Source: Bacillota bacterium (lineage in GTDB: Bacteria; Bacillota_A; Clostridia; Clostridiales; Clostridiaceae). Taken from it: a DNA stretch of 16,889 nucleotides. Each line of letters opens with the position of its first letter. Within the stretch, counting starts at the first letter, position 1. The stretch is from the NCBI GenBank assembly GCA_021837545.1, contig JAKBFR010000048.1, positions 1 through 16,889 of the forward strand, read 5' to 3'. Shown in pieces: positions 7,501-15,211 of the stretch. Made by a program: the position numbers and the translations under genes. Below the pieces are notes generated by a model. The model did no database searches. It was given only the letters and a program-made list of their open reading frames with translations, and was not told the origin of the DNA.

Positions 7501-10500
7501 GTTAATGAAGAAAACAATTATTTAGCTCCAGACAACTACCAAGAGAATCCATTTAAAGGAGTTGCTCATAGAACCTCTCCAACGAATATAGGTATGGGAT
7601 TAACTTCAAATATTGTTGCATATGATTTAGGATATATAACTATGTTTGAGCTTGTTGATAAGGTAGAGCTTATATTGAATAGTATGAAAGATTTGAAAAA
7701 GGTAAATGGTCATTATTTAAATTGGTATAACACAAAAACAAAAGAACCACTATGGCCAAGATATGTATCAACAGTTGATAGTGGAAATCTCCTAGGGAAT
7801 TTGTGGGTTTTGAAAGAAGTCATGGAGGAGCTTAAACACAATAAAGTAATAAGAGTAAAGGAAGTTGGAGCTTTAAATGATATTTATAAGATAATTGAAG
7901 ATGAAGATTCATCTATTAAACTTAAATTTACTTCACATGTTAAAATTGGAGAATATTTTAAAGTACTAAATGAAATTTTATTCAAAGTTGAGGAATTTAA
8001 AGATAATGAAAAAATAAGTAAACTGCAACAGTTAGATGAGGTTAACGATGATAATTTTAATAAAGAAGAGAAAAAAATAAATAAAAATGAAAATAACTTA
8101 AACGAAGAAGGAAATGACTTAAATGAAAAAGAAAATTGGAATAAAAGTATTTTAAAATTTCATAATGAAGAAGCAAATTATTGGATTTCTAAGCTTACAG
8201 GTGAGGTTAAGAAAAAAATTAAGTATTATAATTGTACTTTGGGAGGCCTAGAAAAGTTATACAGTAAAGAATTTTTTGAGGGAGTTCCAAACATTATAGA
8301 ATTAACTCATCGATGTGAAGATTATAAAAGAAAAAATGGGGATAACTTTGATTGCACATTAGGAGAAAGAATTGCTAATTTAAAAAAATATGTGGATAAA
8401 ATAGATAAGATAATTGAAGATATTAATAAAATATCAGAAGAAATGAACTTTAGTTTTCTTTATGATAAAACTAGAGAGTTATTTTCTATTGGATATAATG
8501 TAGAAGAAAATTCGCTTGGAAATTCTTATTATGATTTATTGGCATCAGAGTCTAGAACGGCATCATTTGTTGCTATAGCCAAGAATGATGTACCTTCTGC
8601 CCATTGGTTTAAATTAAGTAGGGCAATGACTAATGCTTTTCATACTCATTCTCTCGTATCTTGGAGTGGAACAATGTTTGAGTATTTTATGCCTTCACTA
8701 ATAATGAGAAATTATCCTAGAACTTTGCTTAGTCAGACTTATAGATCCGTAATAAAGGCTCAAATAAATTTTGCAAAACAAAAGAAAACTCCTTGGGGAA
8801 TATCAGAATCCGCATTTTACAAATTTGATGCTTCTGAGAATTATCAATATAAAGCATTTGGAGTACCTGGCCTTGGATTGAAGAGAGGTCTTGAAGATGA
8901 AATTGTAATATCGCCGTATTCAACTTTAATGACACTTACATTTACAAAAAATGCTGGAATCAAAAATCTTAAGAGATTTGAAAAGATAGGTGCATTAGGG
9001 AGATATGGATTTATTGAAGCTATAGATTATACTAAAGCTAGAGAAGATAAATATATAATAACAGTTTCTAAAAAAGAAACACAAAATGAAACATTAGAAA
9101 AACTAGCTGTGGATAAGTATACTATAAAAGAATCTAACAATGAGAAAAATAAGGACGATATCTTATCAATTGAAAATAATTATACACAGAATGTGGATAA
9201 AAACGGAGATTATGTGGATAACTACGATGAAATCGTGGATAGTTATCATAAAAACGTGGATAATATATGGAATAAAAATAAAGATAATAATGTGGATAAT
9301 GTGGATAACTTTCAAGTTGATGAAAATATACATGAAAATACTGCTCATGAAAAAAATGTTGGAATTTCAAACAATCCGCAAAAAATCAACAAAATCATGA
9401 CTTATATGGTTCATCACTTAGGTATGTCTCTTATGTCTTTAGATAATGTTTTAAATGATAATATTTTGATTAATAGATTTCATAGTTTACCAGAAGTTAA
9501 ATCAACAGAGCTTTTATTAAAGGAGAAGATTCCACAAAATGTAACTTTTGAAAGAAATGAAGATTTTTCTATAAAGAATAAATATCTTGAAGGAGAAACC
9601 TTAATTCCAAGAATATTTGAAAAAGTAAATACAGATGCTCCACAGCTATTGTTATTATGCAATGGGCAGTATTCATCTATGATTACAGCAAGTGGAAGTG
9701 GATATTCTAAGAAAAATGATATTATGCTGTATAGATGGAAAGGGAATTCTACAAGTGATGATAGTGGAATGTTCTTTTATATAAAGAATTTAAATTCTAA
9801 TGATTATTGGAGTTCAACCTTTGAACCTTGTAAAAATTCTGGTGATAAATATGTGGCTGAATTTAATTTGGATAAAGCTAAGTTTAGTAGAAAAGATGGC
9901 AATATTGAAACTGTAACTGAAATTGTAGTTTCTCCAGAAGAAAATTTTGAAGTTAGAAAATTAATTTTAAATAATTTAGGAGACAAAACACGAAGTATTG
10001 AAATAACAAGCTACATGGAAATAACATTGGCTACTTTTGGTGCTGATGTTGTTCATCCTGCTTTTTCTAATTTATTTGTTCAAACAGAATATGATGAAAA
10101 AGAAAACATTCTTATAGGAAGTAGAAGAGGAAGAGTTAAAGATGCAAAAATTCCATATATATTTCATAAGGTAATAGCGCATAGCGAATTAGAAGGGAGT
10201 ATTACATATGAAACTTCTAGAATAAATTTTATAGGTAGGAATAGGGAGTTAAAATCTCCATTAGCTATGGATAATGATAAAGCTTTAAATAATACAGTAG
10301 GAACAGTTTTAGATCCGATAATGAGCTTGCGAACCAGAATTAGATTACAGCCCCATTCACAAACCGAGATTTTCTATATAACTGGAATATGTGATTCTAA
10401 AGAAGAAGTTTTAGAATTATGTAGAGAAAATAGCTCTGATAATAAGCTAAATAAAATATTCAAAGATTATAGCATAATGATACAGCTTGAACTTAGAAAG

Positions 10501-13500
10501 TTTGGAATAAGAAGTGCAGAGGCAAATGTATTTCAAAGCATTGCTAGTCAAATATTCTTTTTAAGTAATATAAGAAAAAATAGAGAAGAATATATTAAAA
10601 ATATCTCAAAGCACCAAAAAGATTTGTGGTCTTATGGAATTTCAGGAGATCTTCCTATTATAATGGTAGCTATAGAAAAAGAAGGAGATATAAATATAGT
10701 ATTCACTATGATAAAATTCCACTATTATTTAAAGCTGAAAGGAGTTAAATTAGATTTAGTTATATATAATGATGAAGAGATTTCTTATGATGAACCTCTC
10801 CAAAAGAAAATAATGGAATCTATAAAACTTTCTGATGGAGGTGAAACCCTAAACAAAGCAGGTGGAATATTTATTCACAATAAGGCAACCATGGACATTG
10901 GAGTTAAAGAGTTGTTAATAGGAATTTCGAGGGTTTACGTAGATTGCAAGAACAATCTAAATTCACATATGGATTTAAAGAATAGTTTAGCATCTAATAT
11001 AATATTAGAAAATAATAATGAAATACCATATGAAGAATATGATCATGATATAGATGTAATAAATGGTGATGATTTATTCAAGGGAACGGAAGAAACACAA
11101 GAATTACAAGATCAATCTAATTTTAATCATATAAAAGAAAATTTAGAAAAAGAAGTTAATGAAGAAAATGTAGAAAATTTAGATTTCTTTAATGGTTATG
11201 GTGGTTTTAGCAAAGAAGATAATAGTTACATAATTAAATTATCTAATTATAAGAATACTCCAGCTCCGTGGATCAATGTTATTTCTAATGAAGATTTTGG
11301 ATTTCATATATCTGAAGCGGGTGCAGGGTATACTTGGTGTGGGAATTCTAGAGAAAATAAGATAACACCTTGGAGTAATGATTATATTAGAGATCCTTTA
11401 GGGGAAGCTCTTTATATTAAAGATAATGTTTCAGGAAACTATTTTTCAATATCACCAAAACCAGTTAGAGATTCTGGAGATTACTTAATAAAACATAGCT
11501 TTGGATATTCTGAATTTAATCATACGGCTTATGATTTGAAGGGAAAGCTTGAAGTCTTTGCACCAAAAGGCGAAAAAGTCAAAATTCAAAGAGTTACTTT
11601 AGAAAATTTAAGTGATGAAGACAGAGATATTTCAGTGTTTTATTATGCAAAACTTGTCTTGGGTGTTTATGAATATGATAGTTCAAGATATATTTCTACA
11701 TATATTTCTAATGGTTTCATAGGAGGAAGCAATCCTTATAGTGAATATTTTGGTAAATTAAATGCTTATTTAACTATCTTAGGTGGAGAAAATTTAAGCT
11801 TTACTGGGGATAATAAAGAATTTATAGGAATTGGTGGTGAGATATCTGAGCCAGAAGGTCTAAATCATAATAATTTAAGTAATCGTTTTGGTGGAATTTA
11901 TGACCCCTGTTTGGCAGCAGTAACAAGTATTAAATTAAGAAAAGGTGAAAAAAAAGAAGTAGTTATTTTATTTGGGCAAGAAGAAAGGGAAAATATAGAA
12001 AAAGTTATAAATAAATATAAGATTTATGAAAATGTAGAAGCAGAATTAGATAAGGTAAAACAATATTGGAGTCATTTCCTAGGAAATATACAAGTTAAGA
12101 CACCAGATAAATCTTTAGATTATCTTTTAAATGGATGGCTTTTGTATCAAACCTTGAGTTGTAGATATTTAAGTAGAAGTGCATTTTACCAAAGTGGTGG
12201 GGCTTATGGATTTAGAGACCAACTTCAGGATTCCATGGCACTTGGTGTTGCTGATTCTAAAATACCAAAGGCTCAAATTTTAAGAAGTGCTTCAAGACAA
12301 TATGTGGAAGGTGATGTTCAACATTGGTGGCACCCAGTTGTCAATTCCGGTATAAGAACAAGATTTAGTGATGATTTATTATGGTTACCTTATGTAACAG
12401 CAGAATATATTAATTCTACAGGAGATTATGAAATTTTGAATCAAACAGCTCCTTATTTAGAAGATGAACCTTTAAGAGAAGGTGAAGATGAGAGATATAC
12501 CATAGTAAATCAATCTTCAAAGGAAGGTACTATATATGAACATTGTTTGAAGGCTATAGAAAAATCTTTAAAATTTGGAGTTCATAATATTCCTTTAATG
12601 GGCAGCGGAGATTGGAATGATGGAATGAGCACTGTTGGTAATGAAGGAAAAGGAGAAAGTGTATGGCTTGGCTGGTTCTTATATTCAATATTAGGTAGCT
12701 TTATTGAAATTGCTGAAATGCAAAATGATAAAGAAACAAAAAATCATTATGAAGAAAGAAAAGAATTCATAAGAGAGAACTTAGAGAAAAATGCATGGGA
12801 TGGTGGCTGGTATAGAAGAGCATATTTTGACGATGGAACGCCACTTGGATCTAGAGAAAATCCAGAATGTCAAATTGATTCATTAGCTCAAAGTTGGTCA
12901 ATAATTTCAGGTGCGTTAAGTAGCGAACCAGAATCTACGATTTTGTGTGAGTCACTTACCCAGCGAGCGTATGCGAGTCGGGTTTCCTTAGCAGAAGGAA
13001 TAGCAAAAACTGTAGATAGCAGAGCAAGAGCAATTGAAGCTATGGAAGCAGTTGATAGAAATCTTGTAAAGAAAGATAAGGGAATGATATTACTGCTTAC
13101 ACCGCCGTTTAGTAATTCAAAATTAGAACCAGGATATATAAAAGGATATGTGCCAGGAGTAAGAGAAAATGGAGGACAATATACTCATGCGGCAGTTTGG
13201 GTTATCCTAGCTTTAACAAAGCTTGGACTTGGAGATAAAGCAACGAAATATTTCAATATGATAAATCCAATAAATCATACGAAAACAGAATTAGAATGTA
13301 TGATGTATAAGGTAGAGCCTTATGTAATGGCAGCAGATGTTTATATAAAAGAACCTCATGCAGGGCGTGGAGGCTGGAGCTGGTATACTGGAGCATCAGG
13401 ATGGATGTATAGAGTTGGAATTGAAAATATTTTGGGACTTAGAAAAGTCCAAGACAAAGGATATGTTATAGAACCTTGTATACCAAAAGACTGGAAAGAA

Positions 13501-13680
13501 TTTGAGATAAAAATTACAAATGAAAAGGAGGATTATAATATAAAGGTATTTAGATTAGAAAAAGAAGACGGAAAACTTAATGGAAATCAAAGAAGTGTAA
13601 TCATTAATGGAAAAATTATAGAAAACAACATAATTCCAAGAAATGCAGGTAAACTTCAAGTTGAAGTTTACTTTGAATAG
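4582..13680 (+). CDS. Giant cyclic beta-1,2-glucan synthase (GT84, GH189-like, GH94)
   Basis: This 3032-residue membrane protein of the NdvB/ChvB type makes beta-1,2-glucan from UDP-glucose, cyclises it and trims it. Proteobacterial members are about 2800-2900 residues. An N-terminal region is followed by membrane segments at about 374-396 and 403-425. The GT84 part has D603-E-D605, HDLLEG (714-719) and RRLHRWVRGDWQ (745-756). Four or five more membrane helices lie at about 786-943. The cyclisation (GH189-like) part has HRTSP (996-1000), VDSGN (1065-1069), and conserved acids E1323, E1367 and E1409 in YYDLLASES, SGTMFEY and PWGISES. A beta-sandwich follows. GH94 begins near 2224, with GFRDQLQD (2543-2550), GDWNDGM (2676-2682, catalytic Asp region), RENGGQYTHAA (2861-2871) and GGWSWY (2930-2935). 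The start TTG 4582 has AAGAAGGGAG (4564-4573) 8 nt away; GTG 4552 has none. Low-complexity inserts lie at about 158-187, 520-538, 1141-1190, 1485-1603 and 2122-2207. Confidence 0.9.
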   Translation: MKNNNFYGVRKNVLRELEDGFSCIRENFKYFSKLSKNGYKVLGACEWLLDNIYMIEKEYKGIKMEMPIEYFKGLPSISRDLESLIWGESPTQGTNVSRVSSDKELIPRIFLVAKNYINNEDEISCDKFIKYINEFQERGIQNKTEWNYVDVHVDEEILETGTKDNNLQEHDNQEENLNTNSGNKEITFTMGELWAFPLMLKIAIIINLSKYTQEIVNIQKEILNESNMENKWEINSDCNSSAIKGNLREEFLEKHIGEYINSIRKIEGISWRRFFENTSKVEKTLKEDPENIYNYMDFESKDYYRHKLEKIAKVIEIDEISLANYVLDLAKSSKNNKEDSYKCHVGYYLIDDGISELKGYHRNIRGVISEETYLTINILGTLMVSMILLFISSLLGITYTKSQYIISLLIILIPINEIIIGLINWTVSKVSEVRLIPKLNFSMGIPDENKTVIVIPAIVNSKEKVKELMDKLEVAYCGNKDKNLYFALLSDFCDFDHENEEKDAEIIKCGIECARSLNEKYCNNNGNSSIDDNSIDVREDKFFFLSRKRIYNKKQNVYMGKERKRGKLMEFMALIRNSNDHTYDVFSSEINILSNVKYLITLDEDTFMPRESVFKLVGAMSHVLNIPYVKGNKVVRGYGVMQPKVSISLESKNQTYFSKVFGGEEGVDGYSVAYSDTYQDLFGEGSFTGKGIINIDEFYPLLHNLIKDDKILSHDLLEGGITRCALVSDVEFIDKYPAFYESSCRRLHRWVRGDWQLIGWLFSNKISRLYKWKIFDNLRRSLLSPNLLLTIVLSLTILNGKSQIVVLCFLGLIVSLVFTVTDFVVTPKNKLMGTFKSFEQILLIISFIPYQSFLMIHAIIITLFRVCISKRNLLEWQSSEFVEKNYSNTFIGYLKRMWIAPIMGLLILYLSFYSSLVVITYNLVVGVLWIVSPYIAYNISMKLPDNNKNTLKNEEKNYLRKISRRIYAYYQDFVNEENNYLAPDNYQENPFKGVAHRTSPTNIGMGLTSNIVAYDLGYITMFELVDKVELILNSMKDLKKVNGHYLNWYNTKTKEPLWPRYVSTVDSGNLLGNLWVLKEVMEELKHNKVIRVKEVGALNDIYKIIEDEDSSIKLKFTSHVKIGEYFKVLNEILFKVEEFKDNEKISKLQQLDEVNDDNFNKEEKKINKNENNLNEEGNDLNEKENWNKSILKFHNEEANYWISKLTGEVKKKIKYYNCTLGGLEKLYSKEFFEGVPNIIELTHRCEDYKRKNGDNFDCTLGERIANLKKYVDKIDKIIEDINKISEEMNFSFLYDKTRELFSIGYNVEENSLGNSYYDLLASESRTASFVAIAKNDVPSAHWFKLSRAMTNAFHTHSLVSWSGTMFEYFMPSLIMRNYPRTLLSQTYRSVIKAQINFAKQKKTPWGISESAFYKFDASENYQYKAFGVPGLGLKRGLEDEIVISPYSTLMTLTFTKNAGIKNLKRFEKIGALGRYGFIEAIDYTKAREDKYIITVSKKETQNETLEKLAVDKYTIKESNNEKNKDDILSIENNYTQNVDKNGDYVDNYDEIVDSYHKNVDNIWNKNKDNNVDNVDNFQVDENIHENTAHEKNVGISNNPQKINKIMTYMVHHLGMSLMSLDNVLNDNILINRFHSLPEVKSTELLLKEKIPQNVTFERNEDFSIKNKYLEGETLIPRIFEKVNTDAPQLLLLCNGQYSSMITASGSGYSKKNDIMLYRWKGNSTSDDSGMFFYIKNLNSNDYWSSTFEPCKNSGDKYVAEFNLDKAKFSRKDGNIETVTEIVVSPEENFEVRKLILNNLGDKTRSIEITSYMEITLATFGADVVHPAFSNLFVQTEYDEKENILIGSRRGRVKDAKIPYIFHKVIAHSELEGSITYETSRINFIGRNRELKSPLAMDNDKALNNTVGTVLDPIMSLRTRIRLQPHSQTEIFYITGICDSKEEVLELCRENSSDNKLNKIFKDYSIMIQLELRKFGIRSAEANVFQSIASQIFFLSNIRKNREEYIKNISKHQKDLWSYGISGDLPIIMVAIEKEGDINIVFTMIKFHYYLKLKGVKLDLVIYNDEEISYDEPLQKKIMESIKLSDGGETLNKAGGIFIHNKATMDIGVKELLIGISRVYVDCKNNLNSHMDLKNSLASNIILENNNEIPYEEYDHDIDVINGDDLFKGTEETQELQDQSNFNHIKENLEKEVNEENVENLDFFNGYGGFSKEDNSYIIKLSNYKNTPAPWINVISNEDFGFHISEAGAGYTWCGNSRENKITPWSNDYIRDPLGEALYIKDNVSGNYFSISPKPVRDSGDYLIKHSFGYSEFNHTAYDLKGKLEVFAPKGEKVKIQRVTLENLSDEDRDISVFYYAKLVLGVYEYDSSRYISTYISNGFIGGSNPYSEYFGKLNAYLTILGGENLSFTGDNKEFIGIGGEISEPEGLNHNNLSNRFGGIYDPCLAAVTSIKLRKGEKKEVVILFGQEERENIEKVINKYKIYENVEAELDKVKQYWSHFLGNIQVKTPDKSLDYLLNGWLLYQTLSCRYLSRSAFYQSGGAYGFRDQLQDSMALGVADSKIPKAQILRSASRQYVEGDVQHWWHPVVNSGIRTRFSDDLLWLPYVTAEYINSTGDYEILNQTAPYLEDEPLREGEDERYTIVNQSSKEGTIYEHCLKAIEKSLKFGVHNIPLMGSGDWNDGMSTVGNEGKGESVWLGWFLYSILGSFIEIAEMQNDKETKNHYEERKEFIRENLEKNAWDGGWYRRAYFDDGTPLGSRENPECQIDSLAQSWSIISGALSSEPESTILCESLTQRAYASRVSLAEGIAKTVDSRARAIEAMEAVDRNLVKKDKGMILLLTPPFSNSKLEPGYIKGYVPGVRENGGQYTHAAVWVILALTKLGLGDKATKYFNMINPINHTKTELECMMYKVEPYVMAADVYIKEPHAGRGGWSWYTGASGWMYRVGIENILGLRKVQDKGYVIEPCIPKDWKEFEIKITNEKEDYNIKVFRLEKEDGKLNGNQRSVIINGKIIENNIIPRNAGKLQVEVYFE
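4811..4885 (+). repeat. 75-bp coding-embedded repeat, copy 1
   Basis: It aligns without gaps to 12917-12991 at 59 of 75 positions and is read in the same frame. It lies in the N-terminal region of the glucan synthase, at about residues 77-102. ACTC (4852-4855) can pair with GAGT (4874-4877). Similarity fades on both sides of these limits. Confidence 0.8.
9108..9308 (+). repeat. Cluster of DnaA-box-like 9-mers inside the glucan synthase gene
   Basis: TGTGGATAA, the reverse complement of the DnaA box TTATCCACA, occurs exactly at 9108-9116, 9192-9200, 9213-9221, 9291-9299 and 9300-9308. One-mismatch (9255-9263) and two-mismatch (9234-9242) versions lie between. The copies at 9192, 9213, 9234 and 9255 are exactly 21 bp apart. 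Another exact copy lies at 8391-8399. All have the same orientation. In the protein they read as V-D-N/K/S repeats within a low-complexity insert. Confidence 0.85.
12917..12991 (+). repeat. 75-bp coding-embedded repeat, copy 2
   Basis: This is the partner of 4811-4885, 8106 bp (an exact multiple of 3) downstream. It falls in the GH94 part, where it adds residues to a segment (about 2779-2804) that is short in related enzymes as I recall them. Its 3' half is GC-rich for this genome: 22 of 40 bases at 12951-12990 are G or C. The stem is ACCC (12958-12961) with GGGT (12980-12983). Confidence 0.8.
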
Positions 13681-13725
13681 ACGAATGGAATTTAGACTTA
13701 ACTTAATAGGTTAAAAAATATAGAT

Positions 13726-13769
13726 ATAGAAGTAATTTTATTATTAATATTAAAATTACTTCTATTTTT
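13726..13769 (+). terminator. Intrinsic terminator of the glucan synthase gene
   Basis: A perfect 15-bp stem (13726-13740 with 13751-13765) has a 10-nt loop and is followed by a T run (13765-13769). It lies 46 bp after the stop codon. The stem is AT-rich but uninterrupted. Confidence 0.8.
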
Positions 13770-14037
13770 CATATTTAAAAAATTGTAGATAAAAAAATAA
13801 TTAAATTTTTGGCATTTGTATAACAAAAATAAATATTGAATTTATGTAGGTGTTAAGTGGCATACTTTAGTTGTCGAGAGTTATAAAAAACAATAATTTT
13901 TAGTAAATTGTAGTAGAAATATACATTAAAGTATGAAGTTTAATATCAATATGCTAATTTTGTTATTATATAGATTAAATTATTCATAATTAATTGACGA
14001 ATCATAAATATTATTTGCGGAAAAGAAAGAAATTCTG
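13770..14037. other. Intergenic stretch without a recognised gene
   Basis: I see no credible reading frame, ribosome site or RNA family here. CATACTTTA (13861-13869) and TAAAGTATG (13927-13935) form a 9-bp inverted repeat with a 57-nt gap, which could be chance. TTGACG at 13994-13999 has no matching -10 at normal distance. Confidence 0.5.
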
Positions 14038-14066
14038 TTGAAAATGAAGTTAATTCAATATAGAAT
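14038..14066 (+). promoter_or_regulatory. Sigma-A promoter of the YitT-family gene
   Basis: TTGAAA (14038-14043) and TAGAAT (14061-14066) are exactly 17 bp apart. The predicted start near 14073 gives a leader of about 65 nt. Confidence 0.6.
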
Positions 14067-14138
14067 TATATCTGGTAAAAAGAAATGTAGAGTAAAAATG
14101 AATTATTAAATTATAAGTAAACTATAAGGAGTTTATTG

Positions 14139-14999
14139 ATGAGTATATATTATAAATACAAAAAGAATATAATTGATATTTTGTTCATATTTTCAGGTTG
14201 CATGATAGCATCTTTAGGAGTAAATCTTTTTTTGTCACATGCTAAACTTTTAAGTGGAGGTGCTACTGGGGTAGCATTAATTTTAGAGTATACAGCTGAA
14301 ATCCCAGCTGGTATAGTAATTCTAATAATTAATATACCATTACTTATATTGAGCTATAAAAAACTTGATAGATCATTTACCATTTATACAACAATAGGAA
14401 TGCTTTGCCTTTCAACTTCACTTATGATAACAAAATCATTAACGAATTTCATTAATATGGAAAATGATGTACTTATATTTTGTATATATGGTGGAGTTTT
14501 ATGTGGCATTGGTTATGGATTGGTATTTTTAAGAAGTGGTTCTACTGGTGGAACTGATATAATAACAATGTTAATTAGAAAGAAATATTCAAATTTTAAT
14601 ATAGGTAGTTTAGGATTTTCCCTTAACTTGATAATAGTAATTATTGGAGCAATAATATTTGGTATTCCACAAGCCTTATATACACTAATTTCATTATTCA
14701 TTCAAAGCGTAGTTCTTGATAAGATGTTAAAAGGATTTAGCAGTAAAAAGCTTCTTCTTATTTTAACAAGGAAAGAAAAAGAAATTATCGAATATGTAAT
14801 TAAAGATCTTAATCGTGGAATTACATCTTTATTCGCAGAAGGTGAATACACGCATGATAAAAAGAAAATGCTTTATTGTATTGTAAGTTCACATCAAATG
14901 ATTAAATTAAAGACTATTGTACATGATATCGATCCAAGTGCATTTATAACTATAGTTGATGTATCTGAAGTTAGAGGACAGGGCTTTTTAAATATTTAA
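14139..14999 (+). CDS. YitT-family membrane protein
   Basis: This 286-residue integral membrane protein has the YitT layout: an N-terminal five- or six-helix membrane part (DUF161/YitT_membrane, about residues 8-200) and a C-terminal soluble DUF2179 domain (about 215-283). Family signatures are the glycine-rich GGATGVAL in the first loop and RSGSTGGTDI in the middle. The C-terminal domain has FAEGEYTHDKK and ends near VRGQGF. The molecular function of the family is not settled; transport is often suggested. The ATG at 14139 has AAGGAG (14126-14131) 7 nt away. The overlapping TTG at 14136 would be only 4 nt away and is less likely. The gene has its own promoter and appears monocistronic. No clear terminator follows. 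Confidence 0.9.
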   Translation: MSIYYKYKKNIIDILFIFSGCMIASLGVNLFLSHAKLLSGGATGVALILEYTAEIPAGIVILIINIPLLILSYKKLDRSFTIYTTIGMLCLSTSLMITKSLTNFINMENDVLIFCIYGGVLCGIGYGLVFLRSGSTGGTDIITMLIRKKYSNFNIGSLGFSLNLIIVIIGAIIFGIPQALYTLISLFIQSVVLDKMLKGFSSKKLLLILTRKEKEIIEYVIKDLNRGITSLFAEGEYTHDKKKMLYCIVSSHQMIKLKTIVHDIDPSAFITIVDVSEVRGQGFLNI

Positions 15000-15076
15000 T
15001 TATCAAGTGGAACTTGACTTGGGTGGAGTTAATCTCTAGTGGGTAAATATTTTATTTGAGGTTGACACTTAAAAAT

Positions 15077-15105
15077 TTGAAACAATTTGAGATTTAAGGT
15101 ATAAT
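15077..15105 (+). promoter_or_regulatory. Strong sigma-A promoter of the surface-protein gene
   Basis: TTGAAA (15077-15082) and TATAAT (15100-15105) are 17 bp apart. A consensus TTGACA at 15062-15067 is 32 bp from the -10 and cannot serve it. The predicted start is near 15112, giving a leader of about 100 nt. Confidence 0.75.
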
Positions 15106-15120
15106 ATTCCTTATTAATAG

Positions 15121-15199
15121 TAAGGCGTGTTAAAAAATTAGCAAATCATTATGTTATTTTTTTAATTGTGCCTTAGTTTCTTTCATATGTCTAAGGAGG
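15121..15199 (+). promoter_or_regulatory. Leader with two mutually exclusive hairpins controlling the ribosome site
   Basis: Structure A pairs 15121-15137 with 15158-15175: nine pairs including three wobbles, one bulge, then eight A-U pairs. Structure B pairs CCTTAG (15171-15176) with CTAAGG (15191-15196), which overlaps the ribosome site AGGAGG (15194-15199). Bases 15171-15175 cannot be in both. A would leave the ribosome site free and B would hide it. I recognise no known riboswitch class, and the switch is inference from pairing alone. Confidence 0.4.
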
Positions 15200-15211
15200 C
15201 AACAATAGGTT

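Noticed and set aside
9134..9370. Minus-strand reading frame with Tyr/Pro/His repeats opposite the DnaA-box cluster
   Set aside because: It is a shadow of the repeated GTGGAT codons on the plus strand; it has no ribosome site or recognisable domain.
13861..13935. 9-bp inverted repeat CATACTTTA / TAAAGTATG
   Set aside because: The gap is 57 nt, the arms do not extend, and such matches are expected by chance in AT-rich DNA.
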